A DNA stretch of 57,066 nucleotides from Candidatus Poribacteria bacterium (GTDB lineage Bacteria; Poribacteria; WGA-4E; GCA-2687025). The position numbers and the translations under genes were made by a program. This document shows positions 49,004 through 57,066 of the stretch, in pieces. The notes beneath the pieces are model-generated. The model saw only the letters and a program-made list of their open reading frames with translations. It did no database searches and was not told the DNA's origin. Position 1 is the first letter of the stretch; the number at the start of each line of letters is the position of its first letter. Location: the NCBI GenBank assembly GCA_018644665.1, contig JABGQA010000057.1, forward strand, positions 1 through 57,066, in the 5' to 3' direction.

Positions 49004-51598
49004 GTGACGCCATCCTCTGACCCGAACTCGCCCAGGCCGGTGCGTCTCGGCCGGCGTCGTCGCCGCCTCTACACGACGCTGGTCGCCCTCGCGGTCGTCG
49101 GGGGCGCAGGACTATGGCTGGGAATCCGCGCCTACCGCGCGCAAGCGCCGCAAGGCTATGTGCCTGGACAGGACGACGCGGACATCACGAGTAAGCTGGA
49201 TCTGGGCATCCCCGCCGAAGCGCCCGACCCGAAGTTCACGGACGTCACGGAGGCGGCCGGCTTGGGTGGCTTCAGCACATTCGCTGGCCCGCGGACGTCA
49301 CAGCTGCCCGAAGACATGGGCGGCGGCGTGGCGTGGGGCGACATCGACGGCGACGGCGACGAAGACCTTCTCCTAGTCGCGGCGGGCGTCGCGCTGACCG
49401 CGTCCGAGACGGAACGCCCCTCCTCCATCGTCTACGAGAACCTGGGCGACGGGACATTCGAGGCGGCCGCAGGCATCCCGGGCATACGCATCAACGGGAT
49501 GGGCGCGGCGTGGGGCGATCACGACGCCGACGGCGACCTTGACCTCGTCGTAACGGGATACAACGCGATCCGGCTGTACGAGAACGAGCGCGGCTCTCTT
49601 GGACGCGACTATTCGTTCCCTGATTCCGAGGGGTTCTGGGCAGGGCCGGCGTGGGGAGACTACGACGGCGACGGTGATCTCGACCTGTACGTCTGCGGCT
49701 ACGTGCGATACCGCGCGCAGGAGGGCTCGGGGCCGACCGCAGCCGAGCAGTACGGAACCGAAGTGCCGTACACACTTAACCCATCGTCCTTCGCGCCGCA
49801 GCCCAACCTGCTCTACAGGAACGACGGCGCCGCTGGATTCGTCGAGCTCGCGGAGGAGTTGGGCGTCTCGAACCCGACCGGCCGCAGCCTGAGCGCCCTG
49901 TGGCACGACTTCGACGACGACGGCCTGCTCGACCTCTATGTCGCCAACGACGTGTCCGACAACGCCTTCTACCACAACACCGGCGCCGGCTTCGAGGACA
50001 TCAGTCACCCCGCCTTCGTCGCGGACTACCGCGGGGCGATGGGCCTCGCCGCCGCAGACTGGAACGACGACGGCGACGACGACCTGTTCATCACGCACTG
50101 GATAGCGCAGGAGAACGCGCTGTACGACTCGTTGCTGTCGGACCTCGGGCCTCCTGCCGAGGGCGGCCCCGCCGTGCGTTTCATGGACGCCGCGGACATG
50201 CTGGGCCTCGGCCAGGTGGCGTTGCAGCGGGTGGGATGGGGAGCCGCCTTCGCCGACTTCGATCACGACGGCCGGCAGGATCTCGTCGTCGCCAACGGCA
50301 GCACATTCGAGAACGACGCTGAGCCGAAGGGCTTGCGTCCACAGCCCTCGTTCCTATTCTGGAATCGCGACGGCGAGGCGTTCCACGACATCACCCCGCT
50401 CGTGCCCGCCCTCGCCGAGGCCCATGTCAGCCGTGGTCTCGCGGTAAGCGACTACGACAACGACGGCGACATAGACATCGCCATCGTCGATCTCGACGGC
50501 GGCGTACGGCTTCTGCGCAACGACATCGAGAAGCGTGGGAATTGGATCAAGCTGCGCCTGCGCGCCACGCCCAACGGTCGCGCGATCGCGGGCGGAACCG
50601 GCGCCAGCATCGTCGTTCGGTCGGGGGGCGTCGCCCGTCGACGGTCCGTGTCGAGCGGCAGCTACCTCTCACAGAACAGCCTGACGCTGCACATCGGCAT
50701 AGGCGCGGCGGAGAGCATCGACGGCGTGGACGTGCGTTGGCGCGCGGGAGCGACCGACACGTATACGGGGCTCGAGCCGAATGCGACCTGGCTGCTCGTC
50801 GAGGGCGCGGCGACCCCGGAGCGGCTGGCTCAGGGCGCCAGAGCCACAGCGACGCAGCCGCCATCGTCCGTCTCGGCACGCGAAGCCACGACGCTGTTTT
50901 GGCAGAACCACCGCGCCGCGATGGACGCGACAAAGGTGGACGGTGACTACGCTGCGGCGATCCCCCTGTTTCGGGAGGCCTTGCGCTACGATCCTGACCA
51001 CGAGGACGCGCTGTACTACCTGGGCGCCTGCCTTGTCGCCATGGGCGATACGGACGGCGCTCTCGCCAGCTTCGCGCGGCTGGTAGAAGTGAATCCGAGC
51101 AGCCACCGTGGTCTGAGACGCTGGGGTACTCTACGCGCGTCGACGGCGGAGAGCGCCGCCCACCTCGACGCGGCCTACGAGACGCTGGCGCGCGCTCAGA
51201 AGGTGAACCAAGAGGAGACGGGGGTGCTCCTCGCGCTCGGCGAGGTCGACCTATTGCGGGGACGCCACGGCGAAGCAGAACGCCGGTTCTCCCTCGTCTG
51301 CCAGGCGAACGAACGCTCTGTGGCCGGGTTCTTCCTGCGTGGCTACGTGGCCTGGCAAGCCGGTGACGCCGAAGCCGCGCGCGCCATACTGCAACGAGCG
51401 ACCGACGCGCGGGGCGACGAGAAGACGCCCGAAGGCGCGGTGATGGAGGGTGACGTGCTCACCGCGATGCACACGGACGCGACGCCGCTCGCCGCGTTTA
51501 CGCGCACCTGGGAAGGCAATCGCGACCCGGACGCGGCGTATCGTCCGCTCGCGAACCACCTGCGCGCGATCGCGACAAGCGTGTCGACCGCTGAGTGA
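49004..51598 (+). CDS. CRTAC1-like FG-GAP / UnbV protein with TPR tail
   Basis: An 864-residue protein. A basic stretch and one helix (LYTTLVALAVVGGAGLWLGI) anchor or export it. Residues about 70-520 are FG-GAP/VCBS repeats with calcium loops (GDIDGDGDEDLLLV, GDHDADGDLDLVVTG, GDYDGDGDLDLYVCG, DYDNDGDIDIAIVD), forming a propeller. An ASPIC/UnbV domain follows (GGTGASIVVRSGG, VDVRWRAGATDTY), as in CRTAC1 proteins. The last 230 residues are TPR repeats (AIPLFREALRYDPDHEDALYYLG). The GTG start is inferred from the basic-plus-hydrophobic leader with GGAG 12 bases upstream; GTG at 48827 would add 59 low-quality residues. It lies downstream of the multihaem cytochrome, suggesting an envelope complex. 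No enzyme motif is visible. Confidence 0.82.
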   Translation: MTPSSDPNSPRPVRLGRRRRRLYTTLVALAVVGGAGLWLGIRAYRAQAPQGYVPGQDDADITSKLDLGIPAEAPDPKFTDVTEAAGLGGFSTFAGPRTSQLPEDMGGGVAWGDIDGDGDEDLLLVAAGVALTASETERPSSIVYENLGDGTFEAAAGIPGIRINGMGAAWGDHDADGDLDLVVTGYNAIRLYENERGSLGRDYSFPDSEGFWAGPAWGDYDGDGDLDLYVCGYVRYRAQEGSGPTAAEQYGTEVPYTLNPSSFAPQPNLLYRNDGAAGFVELAEELGVSNPTGRSLSALWHDFDDDGLLDLYVANDVSDNAFYHNTGAGFEDISHPAFVADYRGAMGLAAADWNDDGDDDLFITHWIAQENALYDSLLSDLGPPAEGGPAVRFMDAADMLGLGQVALQRVGWGAAFADFDHDGRQDLVVANGSTFENDAEPKGLRPQPSFLFWNRDGEAFHDITPLVPALAEAHVSRGLAVSDYDNDGDIDIAIVDLDGGVRLLRNDIEKRGNWIKLRLRATPNGRAIAGGTGASIVVRSGGVARRRSVSSGSYLSQNSLTLHIGIGAAESIDGVDVRWRAGATDTYTGLEPNATWLLVEGAATPERLAQGARATATQPPSSVSAREATTLFWQNHRAAMDATKVDGDYAAAIPLFREALRYDPDHEDALYYLGACLVAMGDTDGALASFARLVEVNPSSHRGLRRWGTLRASTAESAAHLDAAYETLARAQKVNQEETGVLLALGEVDLLRGRHGEAERRFSLVCQANERSVAGFFLRGYVAWQAGDAEAARAILQRATDARGDEKTPEGAVMEGDVLTAMHTDATPLAAFTRTWEGNRDPDAAYRPLANHLRAIATSVSTAE

Positions 51599-51620
51599 CG
51601 CCGTCCCGGAGGGTCGGCTG

Positions 51621-52199
51621 CTACTCCCGTCCGCGTTCGGCGTTGAGGCGTCGCCACGCTACTGCCTTGTCCTCGAATGCCCGCCACATGTCCGGGCGCT
51701 CCGCCTGTCGCCCGTCGATGTACGACCGCGCCCAACGTTCCCACGCCGGGAAGTCGTCGGACCAATAGGCATAGCAGATGTCGTCTTCGAGGATAGCGCC
51801 GTCGATCTCCATCGCCATGGCCTCGAAGGTGTTCAGTATCGAGTCCACGTGCGCGTTCAGTTTCGCCAGCGCGTCGCGGGTGGTGTCTGGGGACGTCGCG
51901 TGGACGTCTCTGATCCTCGCGGCAAGATCAGCGTACGTCGAGTGCGTGAGGAGTTCTTCGTGCATCGCCCCGCTGGCGGAGTACTGCGTCCATAGGGCCG
52001 TCACGGCGCTGACGTGCTTGTCCATGAACTCGCCGTGCAGCATGTCGCTGGCGAACGAGTGCGTCGCCACGCGCTTCCGCCGGAGGACATCCTCGCGGTA
52101 GTGATTCTTGATCTCGACGACTTCCGCCCACGCCGCAGCGCCGGCTGCGACGGCGACTACAAGCGTAACGATGCGGTAGAGATTGTCGGTACGCGCCAC
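51621..52199 (-). CDS. Small membrane-anchored protein of unknown function
   Basis: A 192-residue protein I do not recognise. It has one N-terminal helix (YRIVTLVVAVAAGAAAWAEV), then an entirely helical, charged body with no cysteine pair or metal motif; aromatic clusters such as YAYWSDDFPAWERWARSY occur near the C-terminus. The shape suggests a periplasmic sensor-like four-helix bundle or small scaffold without a signalling output. The GTG start is chosen for GGAGAG about seven bases upstream and because the helix begins directly after it. It converges with the CRTAC1-like gene and lies 148 bases after the Omp85-like gene on the same strand. Confidence 0.6.
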   Translation of the reverse strand: MARTDNLYRIVTLVVAVAAGAAAWAEVVEIKNHYREDVLRRKRVATHSFASDMLHGEFMDKHVSAVTALWTQYSASGAMHEELLTHSTYADLAARIRDVHATSPDTTRDALAKLNAHVDSILNTFEAMAMEIDGAILEDDICYAYWSDDFPAWERWARSYIDGRQAERPDMWRAFEDKAVAWRRLNAERGRE

Positions 52200-52346
52200 T
52201 TGACCACTCTCCGTCCGTGCGGCGTTGTTCCGTGCGGGGCGAACACATCCGCGCTGTCGGAGAGATTCTATGGGCCGCCGACCCACCCGACAACGGATAG
52301 GCGACCGCAAGCGTCGCAGTACGACATCGGCCCCGACGCTACGGGC

Positions 52347-53474
52347 TCAGAAAACCTGCCCGAAGTTGAAGTAGATGCCCGTAGTTTCGTCACCGAGCCC
52401 TACGTCGAGGCGCACGACGTACGTGTCGAGGTGGTACCGGAGGCCGACGGCCGGGGTCGTCTCCCACCCGCGCAGCGACGCGTCCCCAACCGACGACCAC
52501 ACCCTCCCGCTGTCCAACGCGGCGATGGCGCCTAGCCGCCCGTAGATGGCGATCCGCGCCTCGACGTTCATCAGAGCCCGCGCGCGGTCGAGGTAGCGAT
52601 CTTGTGAGAGCCCTCGCACCGTGCCGGCGCCGCCGAGCGCAAGCAGGGCCTGAACCGGCAGATCGTCCCCGACGACGCTTTCAGCGCCCAGGCGAAACCC
52701 CAGGACGACGCGCGTATGCGGCACCCGTGTGTATGCCCGCACCCACGCGGCATACCGCGCGTAATAGGGACTGTCCGAGCGCAGGCCGAGCGCCAACTCC
52801 GCGTCGCCCTGTAGGACGAGCCCGCGCGTCGGGTTGACGAAGCTGTCGCGCGTATCGCGCCGCAAACTGACCAGCAGCGACGACCAGGAGGCCGTCGCGC
52901 CGTCTAGACCTGGCGAGAGGACGCGCAGCCGGCTGCCGTCCTCGAAGTCGTCGTACCGTACGCTGCGGTACCGCACCCCAGCCTCGCCGACGACCGAGGG
53001 CGAGAACCCGCGCGCCACCGTCGCGCGCAGATCGACCGCCTCGCGCCCGTACGTCTCGCGCTCGGCGTGCTTCGCGTGCGGACCAACCCCGAAGAAGCTC
53101 GCCTTGATGCGGGCGTCGTAGTCGACGAACAGATCCAGCGATACTCGGTACGCGCTTCCCTGTCGGCGCTCGAAGTCCGGGGCCGAGAACAGCAGGCGCA
53201 CCCAGCGTTGCCCCTTCGTGCTGTTGAAGGCGATGGCGTCGAGGGATTCGTCGCGGCGCAGGTGGTTCAGGAGGAACAGCTTCGCGCCGTAGCCGACGCC
53301 GACATCCGTGTCGTACATCAGGATGGGCATCGGCTCCGTCTTCACGTCGCCGGCGCCTGGGACAGGCACGGCCTGCACGGGCGAGCCCCCAGCCGCAAGC
53401 AGAAGCACAGTCATTGCTGCGATGGCGGACGTCGTCGCCATCGCGCTGGTCCGTGTGGCTTGTCCCCTGGGCAT
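52347..53474 (-). CDS. Omp85/BamA-type beta-barrel outer-membrane protein without POTRA
   Basis: A 375-residue exported protein with a signal peptide (TVLLLAAGGSPVQA). The mature part is nearly all alternating beta strands, consistent with a 16-strand barrel: LFLLNHLRRDESLDAIAFN, DLRATVARGFSPSVVGEAGV, SLLVSLRRDTRDSFVNPTRG. GTVRGLSQDRYLDRARAL matches the Omp85 VRGF-type loop-6 motif, and the chain ends GIYFNFGQVF with the C-terminal Phe recognised by the BAM machinery. There is no POTRA domain before the barrel, so it is not BamA or TamA but a barrel-only relative; such proteins are poorly characterised. AGGAG is eight bases before the ATG. Confidence 0.82.
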   Translation of the reverse strand: MPRGQATRTSAMATTSAIAAMTVLLLAAGGSPVQAVPVPGAGDVKTEPMPILMYDTDVGVGYGAKLFLLNHLRRDESLDAIAFNSTKGQRWVRLLFSAPDFERRQGSAYRVSLDLFVDYDARIKASFFGVGPHAKHAERETYGREAVDLRATVARGFSPSVVGEAGVRYRSVRYDDFEDGSRLRVLSPGLDGATASWSSLLVSLRRDTRDSFVNPTRGLVLQGDAELALGLRSDSPYYARYAAWVRAYTRVPHTRVVLGFRLGAESVVGDDLPVQALLALGGAGTVRGLSQDRYLDRARALMNVEARIAIYGRLGAIAALDSGRVWSSVGDASLRGWETTPAVGLRYHLDTYVVRLDVGLGDETTGIYFNFGQVF

Positions 53475-53779
53475 AGGCGTTCTCCTGAGCGTCTGCCTGG
53501 TCTAGCGATATATCACGCCGGACGAGGGCCGCGGCCTGTCGCCGTGCGTCGAACCGGGAGGACAGAAGATGGCGGCCCGAGGCGCACGCCCTTGCCCGAC
53601 CGCGTCTCCCCCGGGTCGGGCGGACGTGTGGTTAAGTCTGCCAGCCGGGGAGCGGCGGTCCCAACGACGCCGACGCGCGCCGATGGCTCGGCCCCCTCAT
53701 CCTGACTCCGCGATCGCGATTGAATGCCGACGAGAAGTGTGCTAGGAATGGCCTCGCATACAGCATGAGAGGAAGCGGC
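53475..53779. other. Intergenic region between divergent genes
   Basis: These 305 bases hold the promoters for the Omp85-like gene (minus) and xylA (plus). I see no gene or strong hairpin. The palindrome CGCGATCGCG near 53711 is the only symmetric site noticed. Confidence 0.4.
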
Positions 53780-55096
53780 ATGGCGGGGTATTTCCCGGAC
53801 GTACCGAAGATCGAATACGAAGGCCCGAAGACCAGGAATCCGCTCGCGTTCCGTCACTACAACGCGGAGGAGGTCGTCGTCGGCAAGACGATGGAGGAGT
53901 ACCTCCGGTTTGCCGTGGCGTATTGGCATACGTTCCGAGGCATGGGGATGGACCCGTTCGGCGCGGGGACGATGGTGCGCCCATGGGAAGCGGATGAGGA
54001 CTCCGTCGATAACGCCAAGCGGCGCGTGGAGGTCGCGTTCGAGTTCTTCACGAAGCTAGGGGCGCCGTATTACTGCTTCCATGACCGCGACGTAGCCCCC
54101 GAAGGCGACTCACTCCGCGAGACCAACGCGAACCTAGACGCCGTCGCCGACTCGCTGCGCGAGCATCAGGACGCCACCGGTGTGAAGCTGCTCTGGGGCA
54201 CGGCGTCGCTGTTCACGCACCCGCGCTTCATGCACGGCGCGGCCACGAGCTGCAACGCCGACGCGTTCGCCTACGCGGCGGCGCAGGTCAAGAAGGCGAT
54301 CGAGGTCACGCACTCTCTCGGCGGCGAGAACTACGTGTTCTGGGGCGGCCGCGAGGGCTACACGACCCTCTACAACACCGACATGAAGCGCGAGATGGAC
54401 CACCTGGGCAGGTTCTTCCACCTCGCCGTGGACCACGCGCGCGACATCGGCTTCACCGGCCAGTTCCTGATCGAGCCGAAGCCGAAGGAGCCGACGAAGC
54501 ACCAATACGACTTCGACGCCGGGAACTGCATCGCGTTCCTGAAGACGTACGACCTCGACAAGCACTTCAAGCTGAACCTCGAGACCAACCACGCGACCCT
54601 CGCCGGTCACACGATGATGCACGAGCTTGAACTCGCGGCGTCCGCGGGGATGCTGGGTTCCATCGACGCCAACCGAGGCGACCTACTGCTCGGCTGGGAC
54701 ACCGACCAGTTCCCAACGGACATCTACCTGACCACGCGTGTCATGCTGGTCGTGCTGCGGAACGGCGGCATCGGCACGGGCGGCTTCAACTTCGACGCGA
54801 AGGTCCGCCGCGAGAGCTTCGAGCCGGTCGACCTGTTCCACGCGCACATCGGCGGCATGGACGCGTTCGCGCGAGGGCTGAAGATCGCGGCGGCGATGCA
54901 GGCCGACGGCGTATTCGAGGGCATCCTCAAAGAGCGCTACGCGTCGTGGGATTCGGGCATCGGCGCGAAGATCGAAGCGGGCGAGGCGTCCTTCGCCGAC
55001 CTCGAGAAGTACATGCTCGAGAAGGGCGAGGCCGACCCGAACGCGTCCGGGCGGCAGGAGATGATCGAGAACATCGTCAACGACTACATCGTGTAG
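53780..55096 (+). CDS. xylA: Xylose isomerase
   Basis: A 438-residue class II xylose isomerase converting D-xylose to D-xylulose in the cytosol, close to the E. coli length of 440. Catalytic and metal residues fall at E. coli positions: His101 and Asp104 (FHDRD), Glu232 and Lys234 ([15 protein letters not shown]). [18 protein letters not shown] and [20 protein letters not shown] are diagnostic. The start is the ATG preceded by AGAGGA; upstream in-frame ATGs lack a site. No xylulokinase or xylose transporter is beside it; instead a DegT-type aminotransferase and a Gfo/Idh protein follow in the same direction, so the local role may be broader than xylose use. Confidence 0.96.
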   Translation: MAGYFPDVPKIEYEGPKTRNPLAFRHYNAEEVVVGKTMEEYLRFAVAYWHTFRGMGMDPFGAGTMVRPWEADEDSVDNAKRRVEVAFEFFTKLGAPYYCFHDRDVAPEGDSLRETNANLDAVADSLREHQDATGVKLLWGTASLFTHPRFMHGAATSCNADAFAYAAAQVKKAIEVTHSLGGENYVFWGGREGYTTLYNTDMKREMDHLGRFFHLAVDHARDIGFTGQFLIEPKPKEPTKHQYDFDAGNCIAFLKTYDLDKHFKLNLETNHATLAGHTMMHELELAASAGMLGSIDANRGDLLLGWDTDQFPTDIYLTTRVMLVVLRNGGIGTGGFNFDAKVRRESFEPVDLFHAHIGGMDAFARGLKIAAAMQADGVFEGILKERYASWDSGIGAKIEAGEASFADLEKYMLEKGEADPNASGRQEMIENIVNDYIV

Positions 55097-55135
55097 TCTG
55101 GCCGCCTGGCCGCGGGGACCCGTCGGGAGGCGATC

Positions 55136-56365
55136 ATGGGTGGCAAGCTCGCGATCGACGGCGGGACACCCGTGCGCACGCGCGGCTGGCCCGAGTGGCC
55201 CGAGAGCCGGGCCGAAGCGTGGGACCAAGGCATCTCGGCCGAGCTTCGTGAGGTGTTTCTCGGCGGGGTCGAGGGGTCGCCGGCGACTAGGGCGAACGCG
55301 TTCGCCACGCAGTTCGCGGACTACTGTGGCGTGGCCCACGGCGAGATGATGCCGCACGGCACCGACTCGCTGATGGCGGCCCTCACAGGGGTTCTGGACC
55401 TTGATGGGTTCCGCGACGGCGGCGAGGTGATCGTGCCGAACTACACGTTCGTGGCGACCGCCAGCGCCGCCCTCGACCGTCGCTGCTCCGTCGCCTTCGT
55501 GGACATAGACCCGCGCACACGCACCATCGACCCAGCCGCAGTTGAGGACGCGATTGACCCGGGCCGCACGGTCGCCATCCTGCCTGTGCACGTGGGAGGC
55601 CACCCCGCCGACATGACGAGCCTTCAGGGCGTTGCGGATCGACACGGCCTGAAGATCATCGAGGACTGCGCGCAGGCCCACGGCGCCGAGATAGACGGGC
55701 GCAAGGTCGGCTCCGTCGGCGACGCGGGCGCGTTCAGCTTCCAGTCATCGAAGAACCTGACGTCCGGCGAGGGTGGCATGGTCACGACCGACGATCGCGA
55801 GACCTGGGCAAGAGCCGTCGCGTTCAAGGACTGCGGACGTCACCCGACTGGGGAGGCGTGGCCGCACCCGCGCATCGGCGGGAACTTCAGAACGTCGGAA
55901 TACCTCGCGGTGCTGCTGTCCGCGCGCCTGGAAACTCTCGAAGCCGAGACCGTTCGTCGCAACGAGAACGCGGCGTACCTGCGCGAGCAACTAGGCACCG
56001 TACCTGGCATCACGCCGCCGCACGTTGCGCCATACGTCACGATGCACGGCTACCACCACTTCATGGTTCTGTACGACAGCGACGCGTTCGGTGGCCGTTC
56101 GCGCGACGCGTTCGCTGCCGCCGTCCGCGCCGAAGGGATTCCGGTCGGGTCGGGCTATACGGCGCCGCTCTCGGACACGGCTCCGTTGCGGCATCTCGCT
56201 GAGGCGCACCCGTCGCTGGTGCGTAGGCTCCCCTGCCCGAACGCGGAGAGCGTGGTCGACCGATCCGTGCGCCTGACGCACGCGCATCTCCTGGGAAACC
56301 AAGACGACATGGACGACATCGTCGAGGCCGTCGTGAAGGTCCGACCAGCATTCACAGCGGGCTGA
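55136..56365 (+). CDS. DegT/DnrJ/EryC1/StrS-family PLP enzyme
   Basis: A 409-residue fold-type I PLP enzyme of the sugar aminotransferase family. EVIVPNYTFVATASAAL, VDIDPRTRTIDP, IIEDCAQAHGAEIDG and the lysine motif SFQSSKNLTSGEGGMVTTDD (Lys206) are present in order. These enzymes transaminate keto-sugar nucleotides or scyllo-inosose. The gene follows xylA by 39 bases with GGGAGG before its ATG and precedes a Gfo/Idh gene, and the combination of oxidoreductase plus aminotransferase is often used to build amino sugars or amino-inositols. It could also belong to a catabolic locus; the substrate is not determined. Confidence 0.92.
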   Translation: MGGKLAIDGGTPVRTRGWPEWPESRAEAWDQGISAELREVFLGGVEGSPATRANAFATQFADYCGVAHGEMMPHGTDSLMAALTGVLDLDGFRDGGEVIVPNYTFVATASAALDRRCSVAFVDIDPRTRTIDPAAVEDAIDPGRTVAILPVHVGGHPADMTSLQGVADRHGLKIIEDCAQAHGAEIDGRKVGSVGDAGAFSFQSSKNLTSGEGGMVTTDDRETWARAVAFKDCGRHPTGEAWPHPRIGGNFRTSEYLAVLLSARLETLEAETVRRNENAAYLREQLGTVPGITPPHVAPYVTMHGYHHFMVLYDSDAFGGRSRDAFAAAVRAEGIPVGSGYTAPLSDTAPLRHLAEAHPSLVRRLPCPNAESVVDRSVRLTHAHLLGNQDDMDDIVEAVVKVRPAFTAG

Positions 56366-56382
56366 GACACTAGGGGGCACTC

Positions 56383-57066
56383 GTGGATAAGATCGCCTTT
56401 GGCATCGTTGGGTCCGGGTGGCGCGCGGAGTTCTACCTGCGGATCGCTGCGGCGTGCCCCGACCGGTTCGACGTCGTGGGCGTCGTCGCGCGGCGCAAGG
56501 AACGCGGAGCGGAGCTGGAGCGCGCCTTCGGCGTGCGGACGTTCCGCAGCCTGGACGCCATGCTGGAGGCGACGTCGCCGACGTTCGTGGTCACGTCCGT
56601 GTCGTGGCCGGCCAACCCCGTGTTCGTGCGCGACCTCGTCGCGAAGGGCGTCCCCGTACTTTCCGAGACCCCGCCTGCGCCCGACCTCGACGGCATGCAA
56701 TCGCTGTACGCGGACGTGCAGGCCGGGGGTGGGGTCGTGCAGGTAGCCGAGCAGTTCCACCTGCAGCCGCATCACGCCGCGCGACTCGCCTTCGCCAGCG
56801 GCGGGAAGATCGGGCGCGTGTCGCAGGCGCAAGTCTCCGTATCACACGGCTACCACGGCGTTAGCCTGATGCGTCGGCTCCTCGGCATCGGATACGAGAA
56901 CGCGACGATTCGCGCGCGGTCGTTCGAGGAGCCGGGCATCGCTGGCGCGAGTCGCGACGCCCCGCCGACCGAGGAGAAAGTCAGCACCTCTCGCCAGCAG
57001 ATCGCCTGGTGCGACTTCGGCGACCGCCTGGGCGTCTTCGACTTCACGTCGGACCAGTATTTCAGC
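56383..57066 (+). CDS. Gfo/Idh/MocA-family oxidoreductase, cut by the window edge
   Basis: The first 228 codons of an oxidoreductase that continues beyond the window. GTG follows AGGGGG, and the product opens IAFGIVGSGWRAEFYLRIAA with the nucleotide loop. VTSVSWPANPVFVRDLVAKG and LSETPPAPDLDGM occupy the EKP region, where ETP replaces EKP, as in a subset of family members that may lack standard catalysis. FHLQPHHAARLAFA follows. It lies 17 bases after the DegT-type gene and is probably co-transcribed with it. Confidence 0.85.
   Translation, partial: MDKIAFGIVGSGWRAEFYLRIAAACPDRFDVVGVVARRKERGAELERAFGVRTFRSLDAMLEATSPTFVVTSVSWPANPVFVRDLVAKGVPVLSETPPAPDLDGMQSLYADVQAGGGVVQVAEQFHLQPHHAARLAFASGGKIGRVSQAQVSVSHGYHGVSLMRRLLGIGYENATIRARSFEEPGIAGASRDAPPTEEKVSTSRQQIAWCDFGDRLGVFDFTSDQYFS

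Noticed and set aside
54683..55681. Minus-strand open frame of 332 codons
   Set aside because: It is antisense to xylA and the DegT-type gene, both confidently identified.
1..57066. tRNA, rRNA, CRISPR, insertion sequences and prophage
   Set aside because: No cloverleaf with a proper T-loop, no regularly spaced repeats, and no transposase or phage structural protein was recognised by eye; a tRNAscan or CRISPR search was not possible.

Overview
This is a GC-rich, densely coded stretch of bacterial chromosome. I see no rRNA, tRNA, CRISPR array, insertion sequence or phage gene. The organism has an outer membrane: there are lipid A genes (LpxC-FabZ fusion, LpxA, LpxI), several lipoproteins, an Omp85-type barrel and TonB-like anchors. 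It respires oxygen (A2-type haem-copper oxidase) and invests in sugar chemistry (sulfatase, sugar ABC importer, xylose isomerase, three Gfo/Idh/MocA oxidoreductases). The LpxC-FabZ fusion, the sulfated-sugar theme and the many HEAT, FG-GAP, cohesin and PKD proteins suggest an FCB-like or candidate-phylum bacterium such as Poribacteria or Latescibacterota. That placement is inference; no marker gene here settles it.

Layout. 1-6.5 kb: a damaged gene end and an intact secreted jelly-roll protein with matching C-terminal tails, a medium-chain dehydrogenase, two tandem TolB-like propeller lipoproteins and a HEAT/FG-GAP lipoprotein. 6.8-11.0 kb: three DUF4159 genes, two of which start with a TonB-like membrane anchor. 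11.4-12.4 kb: XdhC. 12.4-25.9 kb, minus strand: one tight 12-gene run reading SQD1-like UDP-sulfoquinovose synthase, epimerase, two sulfotransferases, Wzx-like flippase, WaaL/Wzy-like polymerase or ligase, glycosyltransferase, SGNH protein, MBOAT acyltransferase, LpxC-FabZ, LpxA, LpxI. This looks like synthesis of a sulfur-decorated, acylated surface glycan joined to lipid A synthesis.

26.7-33 kb: an unrecognised 548-residue protein converging on a lone membrane-fusion lipoprotein, then cytochrome oxidase subunits II and I. 33-39.4 kb, minus strand: a sugar-uptake operon (binding protein, two permeases, mannonate-oxidoreductase-like SDR, sulfatase without signal peptide, Gfo/Idh oxidoreductase). 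39.5-43.1 kb: a primase-polymerase-like domain fused to HEAT repeats, and a cohesin/PKD secreted protein with the same C-terminal tail as the first gene. 43.6-46.3 kb: oxidoreductase and class III aminotransferase. 46.7-53.5 kb: membrane b-type/multihaem c cytochrome, CRTAC1-like FG-GAP/UnbV/TPR protein, a small anchored protein and an Omp85-like barrel. 53.8-57 kb: xylose isomerase, DegT-type aminotransferase and an oxidoreductase cut by the window edge.

Most worth following: the shared C-terminal tail on unrelated secreted proteins, the TonB-anchored DUF4159 proteins, the primase-like/HEAT fusion, and the sulfoglycan-lipid A gene run.
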